Notes: a model not told the origin generated them from the sequence alone. Positions 45,225 through 54,163 are shown, counted from the first letter of the stretch. The stretch: DNA of 55,686 nt from Pedobacter sp. SYSU D00535 (GCF_017355855.1 NZ_JAFEWD010000017.1:1-55686); one strand, 5' to 3'. Made by a program: numbers and translations.

Positions 45225-46031
45225 TTAAGATTTATAGCTGATGATTCTAACCGGGTCGCCTGCGTTAATTCTACCCTCGTTCAAGGCCAGAAGATTTTGC
45301 CCAAAAAGTACTTTTTTGTCAACCGTACGATACCTTGCTAATGTTGCAAGTGGTTCCCGGCCTTTTATTCCTGTTTCCTGGTCAACAGTAGTGAGGACGC
45401 ATCTGGCGCAAGGTTTTGCCACTTTGAACCTAACTTCGCCAATTTGGATCTCCTTCCAGATATCTTCCGAGAAGGGTTCCACTCCGGCAACAACCAGGTT
45501 GGGCCTGAACCTGTTCATTGGCACTGGCTTGTCAAGCTTTTGATTCAGATCATCAAGTGAGGCTTGGGAAATGAGAAGGTAGGGAAATGCGTCAGCAAAG
45601 CTAACGTTCTCTCCGTGGTCTGCGTACTTAGGGCTTACGGCTCTCTCGTAACCTTCAGGAAAGAATACAAGGCGGCAGGGCTTTTTTAAATATGAAGAAA
45701 ACCAGTCGTCAATTTCTTCGCTTAACGCGAGAGCCTCCACTGTATCATCCCACACAGAAACCTCAAGGGAATTCTGCAGGGTTGTGGAAAAGGGAATAGT
45801 AACCCCATTTTCAAAATCAAGTTTATGTGTGACGAGGAGGCCCCCCTCTGTTATTTGGGTTTGGAATAGTGCGAGTTGATGTTCGGTACGTTGGGATAAA
45901 AACTTGCCATCCAAGTCAACTAGCATCCATCTCCGGTCAAACTGAAAGCCTTTTTCTAATGCTAGCGCTGAATCAGTTTTTATTCCACCAAGGGACTTGA
46001 CGGGATAGGTATAAATATCTTGTACTTTCAT
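45225..46031 (-). CDS. MOSC domain protein
   Basis: The 268-residue protein has an N-terminal MOSC beta-barrel domain (IYTYPVKSLGGIKTDSALAL, GFQFDRRWMLVD) and a C-terminal MOSC domain with the molybdenum-cofactor-type conserved Cys in KPCARCVLTTVD. Relatives include YcbX and mARC, which reduce N-hydroxylated compounds using Moco. No ferredoxin domain is fused, unlike YcbX, so a separate electron donor would be needed. The substrate is unknown. Confidence 0.88.
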   Translation of the reverse strand: MKVQDIYTYPVKSLGGIKTDSALALEKGFQFDRRWMLVDLDGKFLSQRTEHQLALFQTQITEGGLLVTHKLDFENGVTIPFSTTLQNSLEVSVWDDTVEALALSEEIDDWFSSYLKKPCRLVFFPEGYERAVSPKYADHGENVSFADAFPYLLISQASLDDLNQKLDKPVPMNRFRPNLVVAGVEPFSEDIWKEIQIGEVRFKVAKPCARCVLTTVDQETGIKGREPLATLARYRTVDKKVLFGQNLLALNEGRINAGDPVRIISYKS

Positions 46032-46062
46032 CCTTCGAATTGAAGGCGAAAGTACAATTTTA

Positions 46063-46614
46063 TTACTTAAGCTCTCCCAGCTTCGTCAACGCGTAAAAGA
46101 TCGAGCTGATATGTAGAGCTTGCCCGAATTTATTTCCAAGTAGCAGTTTTTTGAGTTCAGCAAGGCTGACCGTAAGAACTTCTATCTCTTCGGCACCATC
46201 CAGACTTTGTTCAGCTACTTTTTTACCGCCCTTTGCCAGATAACACCAGGTTTTGTTGTAAGACGTGGAGGGGTTAGCATAGATAGTTGAAACTAGTTCT
46301 AGCGAATCAAATTCGTACCCCGTCTCTTCCAGCAGTTCTCTTCGCACTGCCACTTCCGGGGCTTCTCCAGGATCCACACATCCCCCGGGGACTTCCAGAA
46401 ATACTTCTCCCGCTGCATGTCTGTACTGTCTTATCAATACAACCTGATTGTCCTCTGTGAGAGCAACCGCGTTCACCCAGTCCGGATATTCTAAAACGTA
46501 GTAGTCGTCGATTACTGTACCGTTCGGCATTTTACACGCGTCTACTCGAAGCGTTGCCCATTTTTCTTTTACAAGATATTTAGAGGATAACTTTTCCCAC
46601 TTAAGGTTACTCAT
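46063..46614 (-). CDS. NUDIX hydrolase (ADP-ribose pyrophosphatase type)
   Basis: The 183-residue product has a complete NUDIX box, GGCVDPGEAPEVAVRRELLE followed by ETG (pattern Gx5Ex7REUxEExGU), preceded by VVLIRQYRHAAGEVFLEVPG, which is typical of ADP-ribose and related sugar-nucleotide hydrolases. It cleaves a nucleoside diphosphate linked to another moiety. The start was placed at ATG 46614; the first codons overlap the end of the preceding gene by eight bases, so the pair is translationally linked. Confidence 0.9.
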   Translation of the reverse strand: MSNLKWEKLSSKYLVKEKWATLRVDACKMPNGTVIDDYYVLEYPDWVNAVALTEDNQVVLIRQYRHAAGEVFLEVPGGCVDPGEAPEVAVRRELLEETGYEFDSLELVSTIYANPSTSYNKTWCYLAKGGKKVAEQSLDGAEEIEVLTVSLAELKKLLLGNKFGQALHISSIFYALTKLGELK

Positions 46615-47017
46615 ACTGACGATTACTAAAAAATTTGTCAATCATCTCGCGTCTATGCAAGTTTTCGAGAGATTGCTGGTGGTACTGTTCCTCCAGTAGG
46701 TTTAAGATAAGGGCTGTTTTATGCAGCACTTGCATCGTTTCTTCGGTTTCTGTAAATGGATAAACACTTTCAAAAAGAAGTTGTGCCAGCAAGTTGAGTT
46801 GCTCTGCTGAGAGGTTTTTTTCGTCTACCCAGGTTCTAAAGTCCTCCGTTGCTTCCTGCTCTAGAAAAGATCTTTCAAGGCCAAAATTATCACGGAGGGT
46901 TTGATTAGCGATTTCCATCGCCTCGTCCACGTTACCTTCATTTTTTAAACCAATTATCCTGGCTAATACCTGAGCCAGTTTCTGTATTTCTGCGTCAATA
47001 AAGTCTTTCCGGTACAT
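46607..47017 (-). CDS. Hypothetical helical protein
   Basis: From ATG 47017 the product has 136 residues and looks fully helical: MYRKDFIDAEIQKLAQVLAR, GNVDEAMEIANQTLRDNF, LNLLAQLLFESVYPF, LHKTALILNLLEEQYHQQS. No signal or membrane segment is present. No family is firmly recognised. A longer reading frame reaches 47164 but only because it runs through the glycine-rich tail of the upstream TPM gene in another frame. It overlaps the NUDIX gene by eight bases. Confidence 0.75.
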   Translation of the reverse strand: MYRKDFIDAEIQKLAQVLARIIGLKNEGNVDEAMEIANQTLRDNFGLERSFLEQEATEDFRTWVDEKNLSAEQLNLLAQLLFESVYPFTETEETMQVLHKTALILNLLEEQYHQQSLENLHRREMIDKFFSNRQYE

Positions 47018-47045
47018 AATCCAAGAATTTTGTTTGATTTTAAGA

Positions 47046-47849
47046 CTACCAATCACCACTGGCACCACCACCTCCGAAGCTTCCGCCGCCGAAACCTCCG
47101 AAGCCACCACCGCCGCCGAAACCACCACCGTAGCCACTGCCTCCGCTAAAACCGCCCCAGCCACCTCGACTTCTGCCCATTTGAGAACCCATTAGCATCC
47201 ACCAGAACGGACTTGCACCGCCGCGACCACCAATTATTTGTCCGCCTCTACCCCCGCCGCCTCTTCTTGATATAAGGAGAACGATAATGATGATAATAAC
47301 TAGTCCCCAGGGAAAACCTCCGCTTTTACTTGATTGTTTGCGTTTTGGGTCTTCGTTCTTATATTCTCCTTTGGTATAGGATATTATAGCATCGGTCGCT
47401 TGATCCAACCCCTCATAATAATTACCAGCTCTGAAATTTGGCTTAATTTCGTTTTCAATAATTCTCTTAGCAATCGCATCTGGTACAGCTCCTTCAAGCC
47501 CGTAGCCCGTCTGGATACTCACCTGCCGGTCTTCCAAAGCTACCAGGAGTACAAGTCCGTTGTTTTTTCCTTTTCTTCCCACTCCCCACTTTTCACCAAG
47601 GCGGGCGGTGTAATCGTCAATATCATAAGCGCCCACTGATCGCATAATTACTACAGCAATTTGAGTGGAGGTAGAATCATCAAAAGCAACAAGCTTCTGC
47701 TCGAGGCTATTAATTTCAGCCGCAGATAGGGTGTTGGTAAAGTCGTTGACGAGTGTATTTGGAGTTGCCGGAAATTCCTGCGCGGCTAACTGTAAAAAAG
47801 CGAGAACGGTTGTTGTTAGGACAAAGAAAAATTTTCTCAATTTCATCAA
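47046..47849 (-). CDS. TPM-domain protein with glycine-rich tail
   Basis: The 267-residue protein has a signal peptide (about 1-23), a TPM domain (about 30-150, VNDFTNTLSAAEINSLEQKL, GVGRKGKNNGLVLLVALEDR, QTGYGLEGAVPDAIAKRI), a membrane helix (about 174-190, WGLVIIIIIVLLI) and a long Gly-rich tail ending GGGGASGDW. This is the usual layout of YgcG-type TPM proteins, often linked to LemA. The TPM domain of a plant homologue acts in photosystem repair; the bacterial role is unclear. It is third after lemA in the operon. Confidence 0.9.
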   Translation of the reverse strand: MMKLRKFFFVLTTTVLAFLQLAAQEFPATPNTLVNDFTNTLSAAEINSLEQKLVAFDDSTSTQIAVVIMRSVGAYDIDDYTARLGEKWGVGRKGKNNGLVLLVALEDRQVSIQTGYGLEGAVPDAIAKRIIENEIKPNFRAGNYYEGLDQATDAIISYTKGEYKNEDPKRKQSSKSGGFPWGLVIIIIIVLLISRRGGGGRGGQIIGGRGGASPFWWMLMGSQMGRSRGGWGGFSGGSGYGGGFGGGGGFGGFGGGSFGGGGASGDW

Positions 47850-47864
47850 TCTATTAGTTTGCCT

Positions 47865-48290
47865 CTACATGTAAGAAATGTCGTCCGAAAGTTCATTTAC
47901 GTCTCCATCTTGTAGAGGAAAAAACGCCTGTAGTTTTTCTCCGGCCATATGAATCCCAGTAATAATACCCTCTGCTAACTCTCCTTTGCGGAAATGGGCG
48001 AGCATTGCCTCCTTGGTGGTGTTCCAGAAATTCGGTGGTACCACTTTATTAATACCAGAATCGCCTATAATAGCGAACTTGTGGTCTTCTGTGGCAATGT
48101 AGATCAGAACCCCATTTCTCAGTGCCGTTTTGTCCATCTCCAACTGTGTAAAGTAAGCAACGGCTCTATCTAAAGGATCTTCCGGGCATTTTTTTTCAGC
48201 ACAAATGCGGATTTCACCTGAGGTCTTTGCTTCGGCTGCTTCAACAGCTTTCCGAATTTCTTCTTCTTCTTGTTTCGTAAATAGAGCCAC
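47865..48290 (-). CDS. Second TPM-domain protein, soluble
   Basis: The 141-residue product is a single TPM domain without signal peptide or tail: EEEIRKAVEAAEAKTSGEIR, RNGVLIYIATEDHKFAIIGD, PPNFWNTTKEAMLAHFRKGE. It lies between lemA and the larger TPM gene with gaps of 51 and 15 bases. The LemA-TPM-TPM trio is common in bacteria, which supports joint action at the inner membrane, but no activity is established. Confidence 0.88.
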   Translation of the reverse strand: MALFTKQEEEEIRKAVEAAEAKTSGEIRICAEKKCPEDPLDRAVAYFTQLEMDKTALRNGVLIYIATEDHKFAIIGDSGINKVVPPNFWNTTKEAMLAHFRKGELAEGIITGIHMAGEKLQAFFPLQDGDVNELSDDISYM

Positions 48291-48310
48291 GGTACTATTT
48301 TTTATAAAGT

Positions 48311-48332
48311 AGCCCTGTTTTGTGGCAGGGCT
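48311..48332 (-). terminator. Weak hairpin between lemA and the TPM genes
   Basis: AGCCCTG and CAGGGCT form a seven-base-pair stem with an eight-base loop on the minus strand. Only a weak T-rich tail follows, so it may attenuate rather than stop transcription, making lemA mRNA more abundant than the rest. Confidence 0.4.
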
Positions 48333-48341
48333 TGTTTGAAC

Positions 48342-48920
48342 TTAAAATTCTACTTTCGGTGCGTTTTGAGCGCCAGCTTGCGCTTCAAAATAGCCTTTCC
48401 TCTCAAACCCGAAAATGCCCGCCATTAGATTATTTGGGAAGCTTCTGATTTTCGAATTGTATTGTTGGGTCACCTCATTAAACTTCTGCCTTTCTACTGT
48501 GATGCGGTTTTCAGTTCCCTCCAGTTGCGCCTGAAGCTCTAGAAAATTTTGGTTTGCCCTCAATTGCGGATAATTTTCCGTCACTACCATCAGACGTCCC
48601 AGGGCAGTGCTCAACTCTCCCTGCGCTTGCTGAAATTTTTGAATATTCTCGGGGGTAAGCTTGTTAGGATCAACCTGAATTGATGTTGCTTTGGCTCTTG
48701 CTTCGATAACTTGTGTCAGGGTTTCTTTTTCAAAGTTGGCCGCTCCTTTCACGGTATTTACCAGGTTAGGAATCAAGTCTGCCCGTCGCTGGTACACATT
48801 CTGCACCTGTGCCCACTGTGACTGTACTTGCTCATCTAACTGAACCATCGTGTTGTAGCCGCATGAGGATAAGGAAAGGATTCCAAATAAACCTACTATT
48901 GCAAATAATACTCTTCTCAT
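48342..48920 (-). CDS. lemA: LemA-family lipoprotein
   Basis: The 192-residue protein has a lipoprotein signal (LSSC, Cys at 20), then the LemA helical core: QWAQVQNVYQRRADLIPNLV, NTVKGAANFEKETLTQVIEA, ENYPQLRANQNFLELQAQLE, GTENRITVERQKFNEVTQQY. Most LemA proteins have an N-terminal membrane anchor; here a lipid anchor replaces it, as is common in Bacteroidota. The function is uncertain. It heads a seven-gene minus-strand run and is divergent from the FAD oxidoreductase gene. Confidence 0.93.
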   Translation of the reverse strand: MRRVLFAIVGLFGILSLSSCGYNTMVQLDEQVQSQWAQVQNVYQRRADLIPNLVNTVKGAANFEKETLTQVIEARAKATSIQVDPNKLTPENIQKFQQAQGELSTALGRLMVVTENYPQLRANQNFLELQAQLEGTENRITVERQKFNEVTQQYNSKIRSFPNNLMAGIFGFERKGYFEAQAGAQNAPKVEF

Positions 48921-48974
48921 TTTTTTGTAAGGGTTAAAACTTTTTCAATGTTACGGCTTAGATATCAATTTTCA

Positions 48975-48982
48975 TACCTTTG
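48975..48982 (+). promoter_or_regulatory. -7 box of the FAD oxidoreductase gene
   Basis: TACCTTTG matches TAnnTTTG, about 30 bases before the ATG at 49014. It lies inside the longer reading frame that opens at 48948, which supports the later start. Confidence 0.55.
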
Positions 48983-49013
48983 TTACCAATCCAGGATAAA
49001 AACCCGGCAAACA

Positions 49014-50567
49014 ATGGTAAAGGAAATTGAATTAGTGCTTCTTCCTAACGAAGCAAGTGATGAATCTGTTTTACGCAAAAAGGCCGCTCAAGCCCTTCGA
49101 GTTCCCGAAAAACGCATTTCAGCAGTTAAAGTCCGCAAACGTTCTATTGATGCCAGGGGGCGCCAGGTAGTATTTCGCGTAAAATCAGACGTATACCTGG
49201 ACGAAGTTTTTATACCTGAAGTTTTTGCAGTAAATTATCCTGATGTCAGCGACAAAAAGCCGGTTTTAATTGTAGGAGCAGGCCCAGCGGGTTTGTTTGC
49301 AGCACTAAGATGTATTGAGCTTGGACTGAAGCCCGTTATCCTGGAACGGGGAAAAGATGTAAAACAGCGTCGAAGAGATCTGGCAGCCATAAATAAAGAA
49401 GGACGGATCAACCCCGAATCGAATTACTGCTTCGGTGAGGGGGGAGCAGGAACGTATTCGGATGGAAAGCTTTATACCCGCTCCAATAAACGGGGCGATG
49501 TGCAGTATGTGTTGAAGACATTTGTTGCTCACGGAGCGACGGAAGAAATTTTGGTGGATGCACGGCCACATATCGGAACCAATAAACTTCCTCAAATAAT
49601 TACAGCGATAAGAGAAAGCATTTTAAATGCGGGCGGAGAGGTTCATTTTGATGCAAAAGTAACCGAGTTTCAGATTTCGGCAGGAAAGATAAAAGGAGCG
49701 AAAACAGCGGACGGAAGGGGTTTTAGCGCAGAAGCACTAATCCTGGCAACAGGTCATTCAGCCCGGGACATCTTCCACCTTCTTAGTAAGCAAAATATTT
49801 TATTAGAAGCGAAGCCGTTTGCACTCGGCGTACGAATCGAACATCCTCAATCTGTTATTGATCAGGCGCAATACAAGTGTGAATCGCGCGATGCCTACCT
49901 GCCACCTTCCTATTATAGCCTGGTAGAGCAAGTGGATAATCGGGGAGTATTTTCTTTTTGTATGTGTCCAGGTGGAATTATTGCGCCTTGTTCAACTGAT
50001 TTTGATGAGATCGTAGTGAATGGCTGGTCGCCCTCTAAGCGAAATAACCCGTATGCAAACTCAGGAACTGTCGTTCAAATAAACATGGAAGACGTTAAAG
50101 GGTCGGATCAGGACCCTTTTAAACTGTTGAATTTTCAGGCTCAGGTAGAACATCAGGCCTTTATAGCCGGAGGAGGAAGTCTCGTAGCTCCCGCTCAGCG
50201 GATGGTTGATTTTGTTGAGGGGAAAATCTCTGTCGATCTTCCAGGTAATTCTTATCTTCCTGGAACTAACAGCGCTGATCTAAAAGAGGTGCTTCCTGAC
50301 TTCGTTTATACTTCGCTGAAAAAGGCCCTGCCTGCTTTCGGTAAGAGGATGAAGGGGTATTTTACAAATGAGGCGATTTTGGTCGGGGTAGAGTCCCGAA
50401 CTTCATCTCCCGTGAGGGTCCCCAGGGATCGGGACACTTTACAGCATCCCGGCGTCGAAGGCCTTTTTCCCTGCGGCGAAGGGGCTGGATACGCGGGAGG
50501 GATTGTTTCTGCCGCTATCGATGGCATGAATTGTGCAGATGCTGCGTGGAAACTAGTGAAAGGATAA
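49014..50567 (+). CDS. FAD-dependent oxidoreductase (YdhS/HI0933-like dehydrogenase)
   Basis: The 517-residue flavoprotein has an N-terminal alpha-beta extension (about 1-80, IELVLLPNEASDESVLRKKA), the FAD motif VLIVGAGPAGLFAALRCIEL, the segment FGEGGAGTYSDGKLYTRSNK, LATGHSARDIF and a C-terminal CGEGAGYAGGIVSAAIDGM. This set fits a widespread family of uncharacterised NAD(P)/FAD-dependent oxidoreductases. The substrate is unknown. The start was set at ATG 49014 because a -7 box precedes it. The CoA-binding protein gene follows 17 bases later. Confidence 0.85.
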   Translation: MVKEIELVLLPNEASDESVLRKKAAQALRVPEKRISAVKVRKRSIDARGRQVVFRVKSDVYLDEVFIPEVFAVNYPDVSDKKPVLIVGAGPAGLFAALRCIELGLKPVILERGKDVKQRRRDLAAINKEGRINPESNYCFGEGGAGTYSDGKLYTRSNKRGDVQYVLKTFVAHGATEEILVDARPHIGTNKLPQIITAIRESILNAGGEVHFDAKVTEFQISAGKIKGAKTADGRGFSAEALILATGHSARDIFHLLSKQNILLEAKPFALGVRIEHPQSVIDQAQYKCESRDAYLPPSYYSLVEQVDNRGVFSFCMCPGGIIAPCSTDFDEIVVNGWSPSKRNNPYANSGTVVQINMEDVKGSDQDPFKLLNFQAQVEHQAFIAGGGSLVAPAQRMVDFVEGKISVDLPGNSYLPGTNSADLKEVLPDFVYTSLKKALPAFGKRMKGYFTNEAILVGVESRTSSPVRVPRDRDTLQHPGVEGLFPCGEGAGYAGGIVSAAIDGMNCADAAWKLVKG

Positions 50568-50584
50568 ATTAATCTCGCATAAAA

Positions 50585-50944
50585 ATGAAAAAGACTTTAG
50601 TTCTTGGCGCAACTCCTGATACCAGCAGATATGCTTACCTGGCCGCTAACAAACTGGTGAGATATGGGCATCCAATTATTAATGTCGGGATAAAAAAGGG
50701 GGAAGTTGCCGGAGTGCAAATTGAAAAACCGGAAAAGATTCATACAGACGTTGACACCATTACCCTTTATGTGGGACCGCAGAATCAAAAGGGCCTGTAC
50801 GATTACATACTTGATACGAAACCGAAGAGGATCATCTTCAATCCGGGGACTGAAAATCCCGAGTTGGAGCTGATGGCTAACCAAAAGGGAATTGAAACTC
50901 TTTACGCCTGCACCCTGGTAATGTTATCCACGGGACATTATTAG
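50585..50944 (+). CDS. CoA-binding domain protein
   Basis: The 119-residue Rossmann protein has LVLGATPDTSRYAYLAANKL at the start, GHPIINVGIKKGEVAGV, and RIIFNPGTENPELELMANQK near the end. These match small stand-alone CoA-binding proteins related to the N-terminal domain of succinyl-CoA synthetase alpha. No catalytic partner is adjacent. It is likely cotranscribed with the FAD oxidoreductase gene. Confidence 0.88.
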   Translation: MKKTLVLGATPDTSRYAYLAANKLVRYGHPIINVGIKKGEVAGVQIEKPEKIHTDVDTITLYVGPQNQKGLYDYILDTKPKRIIFNPGTENPELELMANQKGIETLYACTLVMLSTGHY

Positions 50945-50984
50945 GGTCAAAGATTTAAAAGAGGCCAAACGATACTAACTCTGC

Positions 50985-52346
50985 TTAGATGTCTTTTAGA
51001 ATACGTAGTTCCTTGGGATAGTAATTATTTAGGCGGTTAGGTAAGATTTTGGCCCAACCCAATCCAAAGCCGCTGTAGCACATCAAACTCCATCCCTGGC
51101 TTATTTCATAAATTCGCAGTTCGTCTTTTCGTAAATATGAAATGGCTTGCTCATAGTTTAGCTCAGTTCTGCTGATGCGCTCATTTAGAATTAAGCTAAG
51201 TGCCAATTCATGGTCAGGGACTAAGTCTTTACCGACTATTTTCCCAACCATAACCCCTGATTTCTTCAGATATAATTTTGATTGTAGTAATTGTATATCC
51301 TCCAGCTGGCCCCCCTGAATTGCAGCATAACTCTCTTTTACCGGAATAATAGCTAAATCGCTATCCGTCCGTATCCAGGTTTCAACAATAGCGGTATCGT
51401 TTTTATTTGGTTTTATCGGTTTAGACCGTGGCGTTGCAACCGGACTTTCTTCCTCGTTTTTCTTGAAGCAACTAACAAAAAAACCTTCTCCCTTAACCTT
51501 ATGAGGGTAGAACCGATATCCCGGACAGTGATGTTTCTCCGATTCTGTCTCTACAATGTTCCAAGACGAATTTGTGGGAATTCTGACAGGACTTAAGTCG
51601 AAATTATCAAAAAGCCAATCTGCTATTTCCTCATTCTCCTCACGGGAATAAGAGCAGGTGGAGTAGATTAGCAGTCCCCCTTCTTTCAGGGCAGGGTAGG
51701 CGTCCGCTAAAATGCGTTGCTGTCGCTGGCTGCATAACGCAACGTTTGCTTCCGACCATTCGTTCAACGTTCCCGGGTCCTTCCGCCACATTCCAGAACC
51801 AGAGCAAGGTGCATCTACTACCATTACATCAAAGTACCCTGCCAATCTTTGAAAATCGCGAGGATCGTTGCTGCTTACCACCGTATTAATTCTGCCCCAC
51901 TTCGTTAGGTTGTCTGCCAATACAGGTACCCGCGTTTTAATTATCTCGTTCGATATAAGCAGACTGTCCTGATTAATTAGCGAAGAAATTAAAGTGCTTT
52001 TGCCCCCCGGCGCTGCACATAGATCTAAAATCCGAAGTTCCTCGTCCAGATCGACTGCTTCTCTTAAAATGTGCTCCAAAAACATCGAAGAAGCCTCCTG
52101 CACATAATAGCAACCCGCATGAAACAGTGGATCGGCAATAAAGGATGGCCTTTCTTGCAGGTAACGCCCGTTGTTGGTCCAGGGGATAAGGGCGGCATCT
52201 GGAAAAACGTCCGATTTTTTAAAAGGGTTTAGCCTTATTGAAGTGAGCTGTTCAGCTTCCTCATGCACCTTGAAGAATAAATGCTCTTCAAATCCAAATT
52301 CTTCATTTAGTCTTTTTATAAGGGAGGAGGGGAGTTTGTTGCTCAT
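50985..52346 (-). CDS. RNA cytosine-C5 methyltransferase (NOL1/NOP2/Sun, RsmF-like)
   Basis: The 453-residue product contains the SAM-binding LDLCAAPGGKS, the two catalytic Cys motifs VDAPCSGSGMWRK and YSTCSYSREENE, and an N-terminal PUA-like start (SIRLNPFKKSD). The C-terminal 150 residues look like the RsmF extension with a further PUA-type domain (PNKNDTAIVETWIRTDSDLA, ISQGWSLMCYSGFGLGWAKI). It makes m5C in rRNA or tRNA; RsmF modifies 16S C1407, but the target here is not proven. The gene is divergent from the ecsC-type gene. Confidence 0.9.
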   Translation of the reverse strand: MSNKLPSSLIKRLNEEFGFEEHLFFKVHEEAEQLTSIRLNPFKKSDVFPDAALIPWTNNGRYLQERPSFIADPLFHAGCYYVQEASSMFLEHILREAVDLDEELRILDLCAAPGGKSTLISSLINQDSLLISNEIIKTRVPVLADNLTKWGRINTVVSSNDPRDFQRLAGYFDVMVVDAPCSGSGMWRKDPGTLNEWSEANVALCSQRQQRILADAYPALKEGGLLIYSTCSYSREENEEIADWLFDNFDLSPVRIPTNSSWNIVETESEKHHCPGYRFYPHKVKGEGFFVSCFKKNEEESPVATPRSKPIKPNKNDTAIVETWIRTDSDLAIIPVKESYAAIQGGQLEDIQLLQSKLYLKKSGVMVGKIVGKDLVPDHELALSLILNERISRTELNYEQAISYLRKDELRIYEISQGWSLMCYSGFGLGWAKILPNRLNNYYPKELRILKDI

Positions 52347-52451
52347 GGTCCAAAATTACAATTTAGCGAGCTATCGAAACAGCTTCGCAATTTGATATTT
52401 TCTATTACATCTATAATCAAACCAACAGGGCTTACTGAGCTGATTGCAACA

Positions 52452-52489
52452 AACAGGAAAATAGATCTGAGTTACTCTATTTTCCTGTT
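52452..52489. repeat. 13-bp perfect inverted repeat in a divergent gap
   Basis: AACAGGAAAATAG (52452-52464) is the exact reverse complement of 52477-52489, with a 12-base loop. It lies between two divergent genes. No U-tract follows on either strand. It could be an operator for a dimeric regulator or a leader hairpin. Confidence 0.6.
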
Positions 52490-52572
52490 ATCTTCACACT
52501 AGATTACCACAAATCAATTTTGTTATTTAGGGAGGAATAGCGTAATTGCATCTAATTGACCCTCCGCCCATT

Positions 52573-53316
52573 ATGGAAACCTATGAAGAAACCGCCTTTG
52601 CCAACCTCCAACTATGGCAATTGAAAATGCAACAAAACCCAGGCTTGCTGGATCGAATATCTAAGGGGATGCAGAACAAAGTCAATCAGTTCATCCCGGA
52701 GAAGGTTCATAAGCTCCTCACTGTAACTATACAAAAGATGGTCGAAGCTGTGCTCTTCGGGTCAAAGTACACAACTGCCCCTCCCTTGCTACATGTTCCC
52801 TTGGTTTTTCGAGATCAGCAGTTCAAAGAGAGGCTCGAGTTTTACCGGAATGCGGCAGCAACAGAAGGAGCTATTACGGGTGCCGGTGGAATTCTGCTGG
52901 GACTGGCGGACTTCCCAATTTTAATTGCTTTGAAAATTAAACTGCTCTTTAGCGCCGCTTCTATTTATGGACATGATACGAAAGATTACAAGGAAAGACT
53001 GTACATCCTCCATATTTTTCAGTTGACGTTTTCAAGTCGCAAGCGTCGGAAGGAAATCTATAAACTTATTGAGAGCTGGGACACCTATGTTTCGGAGCTG
53101 CCTGCGAATGCAGAGGAATTTGACTGGCGCACTTTTCAACAGGAATACCGGGACTACATAGATCTGGCAAAAATTGCTCAGCTGATACCCTTCATTGGAG
53201 CGGCGGTAGGTGCGGTTGTCAATTACAAGTTGCTCGAACAGCTCGGCGCAACGGCAAAAAATGCTTACCATCTCCGTTTTTTCAACAACGTCAAGAAATT
53301 AGATGTAAAAGGTTGA
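52573..53316 (+). CDS. EcsC-family protein
   Basis: The 247-residue product has the EcsC core: TEGAITGAGGILLGLADFPI, LIALKIKLLFSAASIYGHDT, ERLYILHIFQLTF and IPFIGAAVGAVVNYKLLEQL. The two glycine-rich hydrophobic stretches suggest membrane contact. EcsC is encoded beside an ABC exporter in Bacillus, but no transporter is near here and the role is unknown. The ATG at 52573 was chosen. A TTG at 52546 with GGAGG at 52531-52535 is the alternative start. Confidence 0.85.
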   Translation: METYEETAFANLQLWQLKMQQNPGLLDRISKGMQNKVNQFIPEKVHKLLTVTIQKMVEAVLFGSKYTTAPPLLHVPLVFRDQQFKERLEFYRNAAATEGAITGAGGILLGLADFPILIALKIKLLFSAASIYGHDTKDYKERLYILHIFQLTFSSRKRRKEIYKLIESWDTYVSELPANAEEFDWRTFQQEYRDYIDLAKIAQLIPFIGAAVGAVVNYKLLEQLGATAKNAYHLRFFNNVKKLDVKG

Positions 53317-53497
53317 TTTTTTAGAAGAACAGCGGAATTGCCTTCTATTGGCCACGGTCCTGCTTTCCGCTATAGTTTTTTGCCACCTTGGCTTCGACCC
53401 CTTCGGGCAAAAAAGCTGCCGCTGCAATCAGGTCTATTAATCCACTTGCTGCTTCTTTAGCGACGTATCCTTATTATTGCATAAAAGATTCTTTTCG
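53317..53497. other. Intergenic gap with A/T-ended inverted repeat
   Basis: TTTTTTGCC (53376-53384) is the reverse complement of 53406-53414. The pairing is A/T rich and no T-run follows the second arm, so it is not a clear terminator. No gene is visible. Confidence 0.4.
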
Positions 53498-54163
53498 ATG
53501 TACATCGATATACACACGCATTTAAAAGATCCCAAACCAGGAGTCAAAGCGATTGCAAATCTCATTGTGGGAGAGGATAATTTTGCTTCGTCAAAGGGCC
53601 TTATTTATTCTGCCGGAATTCACCCATGGTATATACAGCTTGAGCACCAGGAGCTACAGCTTCAGAACCTGCGCGAGCTTTTGAGTATGGAAAAGGTAGT
53701 GTTTCTTGGGGAGTGCGGCCTCGATCGTCTAAAGGGTCCTGCTTTTTCTATTCAACTAGAGGTGTTCAAAGAGCAGCTCCTAATGGCTGAGGAATTTAAG
53801 AAGCCGGTAATAATACATTGCGTTAAGTCCTTTAGCGAATTAGTTCAAATAAGGCAGAACCTCAAACTAAGCATTCCCCTGATAGTGCATGGCTTCAATA
53901 ATAATCGTCAGATAGCTGCTCAACTCTTAAAATACGGTTTTCGTCTATCCTTTGGCGCCGCATTGCTGCAGGAGAATTCCAATGCTGCGGCGATGGTAAA
54001 AGATATTCCGGAGCAGTCTCTTTTTTTAGAGACGGACGATCGGGACGTTTCGATTGAAGACGTGTATCAGACGGCTGCCAGACTTAGAAACATTAGCCTT
54101 AATCGGATGAGAGACATTATCTTTGCCAACTGGATGAGTTTAAAAATTGAAGAAGAACTATAA
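53498..54163 (+). CDS. TatD-family metal-dependent hydrolase
   Basis: The 221-residue product has the TatD metal motifs: YIDIHTHL at the start, GIHPWY, GECGLDR, PVIIHCVKSFSELVQ and LETDDRDV near the end. It should be a metal-dependent (deoxy)nuclease of the amidohydrolase fold. It is shorter than E. coli TatD (about 260). The start was placed at ATG 53498; MYIDIHTHL is the family start. tcdA follows 32 bases later. Confidence 0.9.
   Translation: MYIDIHTHLKDPKPGVKAIANLIVGEDNFASSKGLIYSAGIHPWYIQLEHQELQLQNLRELLSMEKVVFLGECGLDRLKGPAFSIQLEVFKEQLLMAEEFKKPVIIHCVKSFSELVQIRQNLKLSIPLIVHGFNNNRQIAAQLLKYGFRLSFGAALLQENSNAAAMVKDIPEQSLFLETDDRDVSIEDVYQTAARLRNISLNRMRDIIFANWMSLKIEEEL

Noticed and set aside
47018-47164. 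Ala/Val-rich N-terminal extension of the helical protein upstream of the NUDIX gene
   Set aside because: It is the glycine-rich tail of the TPM gene read in another frame; MYRKDF at 47017 is the natural start.
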